Below, piece after piece: positions 59,070 to 64,000 of a stretch of DNA of 64,000 nucleotides; position 1 is the stretch's first letter, and every line of letters begins with the position of its first letter. Made by a program: the position numbers and the translations under genes. The stretch comes from Vanilla planifolia. Its lineage: Eukaryota > Streptophyta > Magnoliopsida > Asparagales > Orchidaceae. The notes beneath the pieces were generated by a model that was not told where the DNA came from, did not search any database, and saw only the letters and a program-made list of their open reading frames with translations. The stretch lies in assembly GCA_023846275.1 (NCBI GenBank), contig CM043875.1, positions 24,122,593 to 24,186,592 of the forward strand, written 5' to 3'.

Positions 59070-62000
59070 GCTCCATTTATCATGGAGTAAGGACCATTAA
59101 ACAAGATTTATCCTTGACACGTACTCTTCTTCCTCCCCTTTATTTTTCCTATCAAAGGTAAGATTTAAGCTAACAAGTTTTTTGTACCAATTATTTTTTA
59201 AGTTTTTAAGCCTTGCAAACTTAGAGGAAGTTATTTCTTTCTAAGTAATATACAAAATCCTTTTGTAATCTTAAGAAGTTACCAGTTGAGGTCTAGAACA
59301 TATTCAATTCTCTTCTTCAACAGCATCTTGAGTCAACATTTGTTCAAAATCTAAAGGCCATATCTCTCTTAGAACATACTTATTGAGGCCCTTTCTCAAC
59401 TAACATAGTTGATTAGACCTACCTGGTTCTAATAATAGACATTCTTTGTCTCTCTAAAGTCTTTTCTCTCATCAGAACTATCTCAAGACTAAAATATATC
59501 TTGGCTAAACCAAAACTTTTATTTACATTTTTTAGCCTAACCTCATTACTTGTGGATCTATGCTAGTGGACTAAAACTTTTGATGTGAATTCCCCTAATC
59601 AAATTACAAAGATTCTAAAAAAACAATCATAGATTACTACAAATCTTAAGCCCACATTGGCAACCCCTCGAATGGGCACAACTACTATGGACATAAGAAC
59701 ATTAAGAGGAAATTCATATGCCATAGGCCTATGTAAGTGAGCCAACAATCTCTTGTGATATTTTTATTAAGAGGATTGTTTTACCATGTTGATAGTCCTT
59801 AAGAATTGGTTATAAAATAGTTCTTTACTTGAACAAGTCACTGTTAGTTTCATGTTTCTCAAAGTCAATTAAGCTAAACCCAAAACCAAAAGAAACAAAT
59901 TATTGTCTATCATTCATATCCTTAGCTTATTACCTTTACCACTATTCCACCATATGAAGGCCTCAAGGTGCATATCCAATGCTCCCTTTCCTTCCTCTCC
60001 ATCTTACCTTCATCATTCTTTGACTGTACAAAAGCTAGCTAGTCATAGCATTGCTCTCACTCCCTCTCACAATCATCATTATTCAATCATATGAAGGACT
60101 CTAAAGAGTTATTGTAACATTTGCAAAGATATGATGCATTGTTAAGCATCTAATTTTGACTCACTTTTGATATAAATAGAATTTTTACTTAGTCATATGT
60201 TGGGTAAGAACATAACTAATTATAGTATAGGACAACTCCAAAATATAAAAGAATGGATCTAATGATAGAAATTTTTATGAAAATTACCAAAATAACCAAA
60301 AAAAGATAAAATTAGTTTAAAAGTAAGAGCTCGAGGAGTAACTAATACTAAAATGTTTTTTTATAACATTTAGAAGTACTTTGAGTATGAATTGTAAAGA
60401 ATAATATTTCATATAAAGTTTCAATCAAATGGATAGTTAACCTTTAATAAAAACTTAAAAAGTAATTCTCCATATCATAAACTAATAGCTAGGTGGAGAA
60501 ACATGTCTAGGTATAAAAATACACGTGATTTGGAGGCTATGCCTATTAAAGGAAATATATAAAGGATAATTTTTCCCAAAATGTAAGAGAGAAAGGTTGG
60601 ATTCTCACATGGGATTCAAGTAGAATTTGCATAGAAGGCAAGCTATGGTTTTTCTTTACAAATTTAATTTGTTATTTGAGTAATTCAATAAACTGCTTGT
60701 TCTAAATCACACATTAGGTTCCATGAGAGATTTTTGGAGGGTTAGTAGAAGTCTTAGAGAATACTCATAATCTAAGAAAGGAATTTGGAGAAAATGTGAT
60801 ACTTGTAGGAGTAGAATTAGTAGTTCTAAGAGGATATGAAAGCCTAATTATGGGATAAGATAGTTTGATAATAATAAAGGAAAAGAGATGAAGTCTCAAC
60901 TAAACTGTGGCTAGATGATCCAAAGCCCATCCAATAAGTGATCGAAAAGTTCAATGTTGGTATCAGGCAATTTGATAATTTTATAAAAATAATTTTATGG
61001 CTCTATTAGATGCCCAATAAATGGTTTAATGATTATCGAATAACTGTTAAATGATAGAGGGAATGGATGTACCAATAAGGACCTTGAGGAGAACAACTAA
61101 TAAGCAAAATAGATGCCTTGGACATCCTTTACCAATCAAAATGTACTTCCTTTAATGACTTAATAATTTTGATTAAATGGTCTAATGAGTTGATAGATTT
61201 TCCAATTAGGCGTTAATGACTTAAGTCCTTATGGTATCGAGTGATGCAATCATTGAAATTAGAAATGATAAACTATCGGAAGTGTGCAAAAAAAAAATTA
61301 AGACTAATGTAAAATTATGTACATGAAAGAAAATCTAATTCATAATTTCAAGGACTAAGGAAGTGAATTAAAAGAATCGATAACTATTATGGTTATCTAG
61401 TTAGATATCATAGTCAATTGTTTTGTGCACTTTCTTGTTAATTGGTGTACTACAGATATGACCACTTTAATGTTGTTAATGAAAATTCATTGTTTGATTT
61501 AAGTTCAATTAATTGATTTCATTAAGTGGTAAATAAGGACTACACTAAATATGGTTACTACAATACAATTCACAATTCTTATTTCAAGGAAAAATAGGCT
61601 TTAAAATATGATAATATGGAATAAAACTAGGACCATATGTTGTATTTGGTTCGTGATATGTTATGACTCAAAAAAGTTGTATAATGGAATGGGTATGGTT
61701 CCTTACTAATGCACTTGAATATAAGAACAATGTGATAGGTTTCCCAAAGAACTAGTAAGATGTGAATTGGATCATTTGGTAAATATAGGATCAAACGGGT
61801 CACATTGTTCTCAAGGAAAAATTTAAGACCATGTGAAAATTGAATGGATCATAAAGGAAAATAAATATAGATCACAAAGGGTAAGAAGCATTGCATGCTA
61901 AAACATGGTTATTTATCTTTATTTATTATAATGCCTATCTATCATGTTTCTAGTTTTGAATATGTAAAAGACCTAGTGTATGACTTGACCACCAATGTCT

Positions 62001-62395
62001 ACTATCTTACATTTATGGTTGTGTAGACTATTCTTATTGAGCATACTATGATGACTCAAACTATTTTTGGCTAATATTTTAGATACTGTAGATTTACATT
62101 TTATGACTCTAAGGGAGTATTGAGATGAGTTGGAACATAGCATTTGTCATTAGTTTGTTAGCACTTTAGTATAACCTATTTATTAACATTAAGTCATTTG
62201 AATAAATGTAATAATAAGTTATTGATGTAATAACAATATTGACGAGTGGTTATGTTAACTAATATTAACTATTTATGTTGAAATTTCTTAGTATTATTTC
62301 TACTACAAATAATAAATAAAACCATTATTCATTTGTTTCTTACTTAAATCTAAATATTTCTTAATGAAATTGGATGTTTAATAGTATTACCATCA
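59070..62395. other. Unresolved, may include LTR sequence
   Basis: Between the end of a gypsy pol fossil and the primer-binding site of another element, so LTR sequence is expected, but paired ends could not be fixed. 60,950-61,220 has the same TGAT-rich texture as 16,600-17,330. A TATA-like GATATAAATAGAA lies near 60,168. No host exon was recognised. Confidence 0.4.
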
Positions 62396-62400
62396 TAGAG

Positions 62401-64000
62401 TGGTATCAAAGAATATTTTATTTTTCTTGATGCCTTAGAATTAAATAATTGCTAAATTTTATATGGTCATAGGCATGACTATGACCTGGCCTCAAAAATG
62501 GTTAGATACCTATCATTGAAAACTATATAAGGTACAAGCCTACCATAAGAAGCTAAATTATTAACACCTTGAACTAAGGGAGCTACGTAGATTGTCATAG
62601 TGGGTAATCACACACACTAATGAAACTACTATTTGCTATAACTTGTCATTATTTTGTGTTATAAAGTCTTTTGTGTGTGTGTGTGTGTTAAAAGTTTTTA
62701 TATAACAAAATGGACACATGGAATCCTAATCTAAACAATGAGGGACCAAGAAGTATTAGTATTGAATTAAAGTTAAAGTACCATCTTAAGATGAAAAGGA
62801 TCAAGAAATATGGGAAATGGCTATGATAATGCAAGCACAATAGTCGATAAACCCTATAGAGGTGAAGGCAAACAAGATTATGTCAAGTGGATAGATTAGT
62901 GGAGAAATTATAGAAACATAATCCATCACACATTCCAAATGCAATTAATCTTATTTTAGTATAAGACTAGCTAGAGAGGATTAAGATACTATTTTATAGC
63001 ATGGTGTCTCCAAAAGAAAGAGAATATATCATTATTAGTACTTGCTCTTGGTGGACTACTAACCATAGTGGCGAGGGTAGCAAAGACTCCCATTTGAAGG
63101 TAGAACTAACTTGGAGATATTCTATAGGGAGTTTACTCATACCTTTAAATATGGTATGTCACAAATTTAGCTAAGGAAACAATCAATATGAATTGGCAAG
63201 GCTACCATAAAGGGGATTACGTACCATAGAATATGAACAAAATGTCCCTATGTTGTTGAGGTATGTGCTAGAGATGTTGGCAACTAAAAAAATGCTACTT
63301 CCTTAATAAAGGCATAAAAAATCTTTTAAGAAGCATCATGGTATTAATGGAGTTCACTTATAGAAAGTTAGGCTACTTGGTTAGCGAAATAAAACCAGCT
63401 ATTAAAGATGTTAGGAATGAATCAAGAAAAAGGAAAGGTGCTTTTCCACCTCAAGGTGGAAAACTATTTAATAAGGTAATGACATCTAGTTTAGAACCAT
63501 GAAGATCACAAACATTTATAAGAATATGATCATTAGACTAAGTGCAAATCTCGTGGCAAATATCATTGGAGAGAATGTAACAAAATGAAATGTGAAATGT
63601 TTTGCATGTGAAGAAATTGGCCTTTTTGCCAAAGATTGTGCAATCAACATGGAAAAAATACATAGGAAGTGGTGATTCTTGTGGCAAAGGATATGTTCCT
63701 AGAGCTTCTATTATAGGAGGATCTAAGCACAACTCTCTTGTCAATGGAAAATAACAAGCTTTTACAACTCAAACTTAAATGACATAGCCATGGTTTTATG
63801 CAATTTTGCAAAAAGATACTCCATTTTCTTTAGATGTTATCATAGGTCCTTAAGCAAAATATTGTTATACAAGTTTTAGTTGATTGTGGAGAATGACACT
63901 CATTTATGTCTACAACAATTACTACTCATAATATTAGATCACCACATTTACATTACCCATGTAAGAGAAAGTTAAAGTGAATAAATGCAAAAAGGAAAAC
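62401..64000 (+). mobile_element. Ty3/gypsy 5' end with gag, runs off window
   Basis: The primer-binding site TGGTATCAAAGA is at 62,401-62,412. From 62,700 a gag-like region follows, with FYREFTHTFKYG near 63,120 and a zinc-knuckle region at 63,590-63,650 (CFACEE, then FAKDC). An aspartic-protease-like string (VLVDCG, then HSFM) lies near 63,870-63,905. The order primer site, gag, zinc knuckle, protease fits Ty3/gypsy. It is broken. A (GT)n run lies at 62,672-62,689. The rest of the element lies beyond the window. Confidence 0.65.

Overview
The window looks like nuclear DNA of a land plant, probably a seed plant with a large, repeat-rich genome. It is strongly AT-rich and has no long intact reading frame. 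The recognisable protein fragments belong to eukaryotic or plant families (Paf1-complex CTR9/VIP6, the SP1/SPL RING ligase of the chloroplast envelope, KIN-7O-like and ATK1-like kinesins, a DRP1-type dynamin), and they lie in short exons with GT..AG borders and long introns. No species can be named from the sequence. I see no intact protein-coding gene; everything recognisable is a remnant, a repeat or an isolated exon.

Layout. 0-17 kb: old retroelements (a Ty3/gypsy RT piece on -, a Ty1/copia 5' end with gag at 6.9-8.5 kb, an L1-type LINE on - at 9.9-11.3 kb), a purine-only GAA tract of about 670 bp at 4.1-4.8 kb, and a pair of related unknown coding-like segments at 5.1 and 6.2 kb. 17-24 kb: mostly featureless, with a two-exon CTR9 remnant at 22.1-22.4 kb and a gypsy gag piece at 23.8 kb. 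27.7-35.9 kb: an intron-bearing SP1-like pseudogene on -, with an L1 LINE on + lodged in one of its introns. 37.3-38.9 kb: an LTR-element primer-binding site and a 791-bp foldback element with long inverted ends.

39-59 kb is the most remarkable part. A KIN-7O-like kinesin pseudogene is present as a head-to-tail-end palindrome (copy A on +, copy B on -, 39.1-43.4 kb), and both arms share an internal block of about 270 bp flipped through a 36-bp inverted repeat. Next to it lies the left arm of a 1.2-kb inverted repeat made of gypsy integrase sequence; the right arm is at 57.5-58.7 kb. Between the arms are a DRP1-type dynamin fragment, an unidentified exon, a GC-richer TATA-bearing block with a 69-bp tandem repeat, very AT-rich direct repeats, a copia RT piece, a 334-bp tandem array, a mosaic junction, ATK1-like kinesin-14 exons and two more KIN-7O fragments (D and C). 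59-64 kb: the rest of the gypsy pol fragment, unresolved sequence, and a gypsy 5' end with gag running off the window.

Read together, this is a genomic graveyard where fragments of host genes, several of them concerned with cell division (two kinesins and a phragmoplastin-like dynamin), were copied, inverted and joined with retroelement pieces while keeping their introns. The pattern suggests repeated template switching or inverted segmental duplication more than simple retroposition. That mechanism is inference; the repeats, breakpoints and exon matches are read directly from the sequence.
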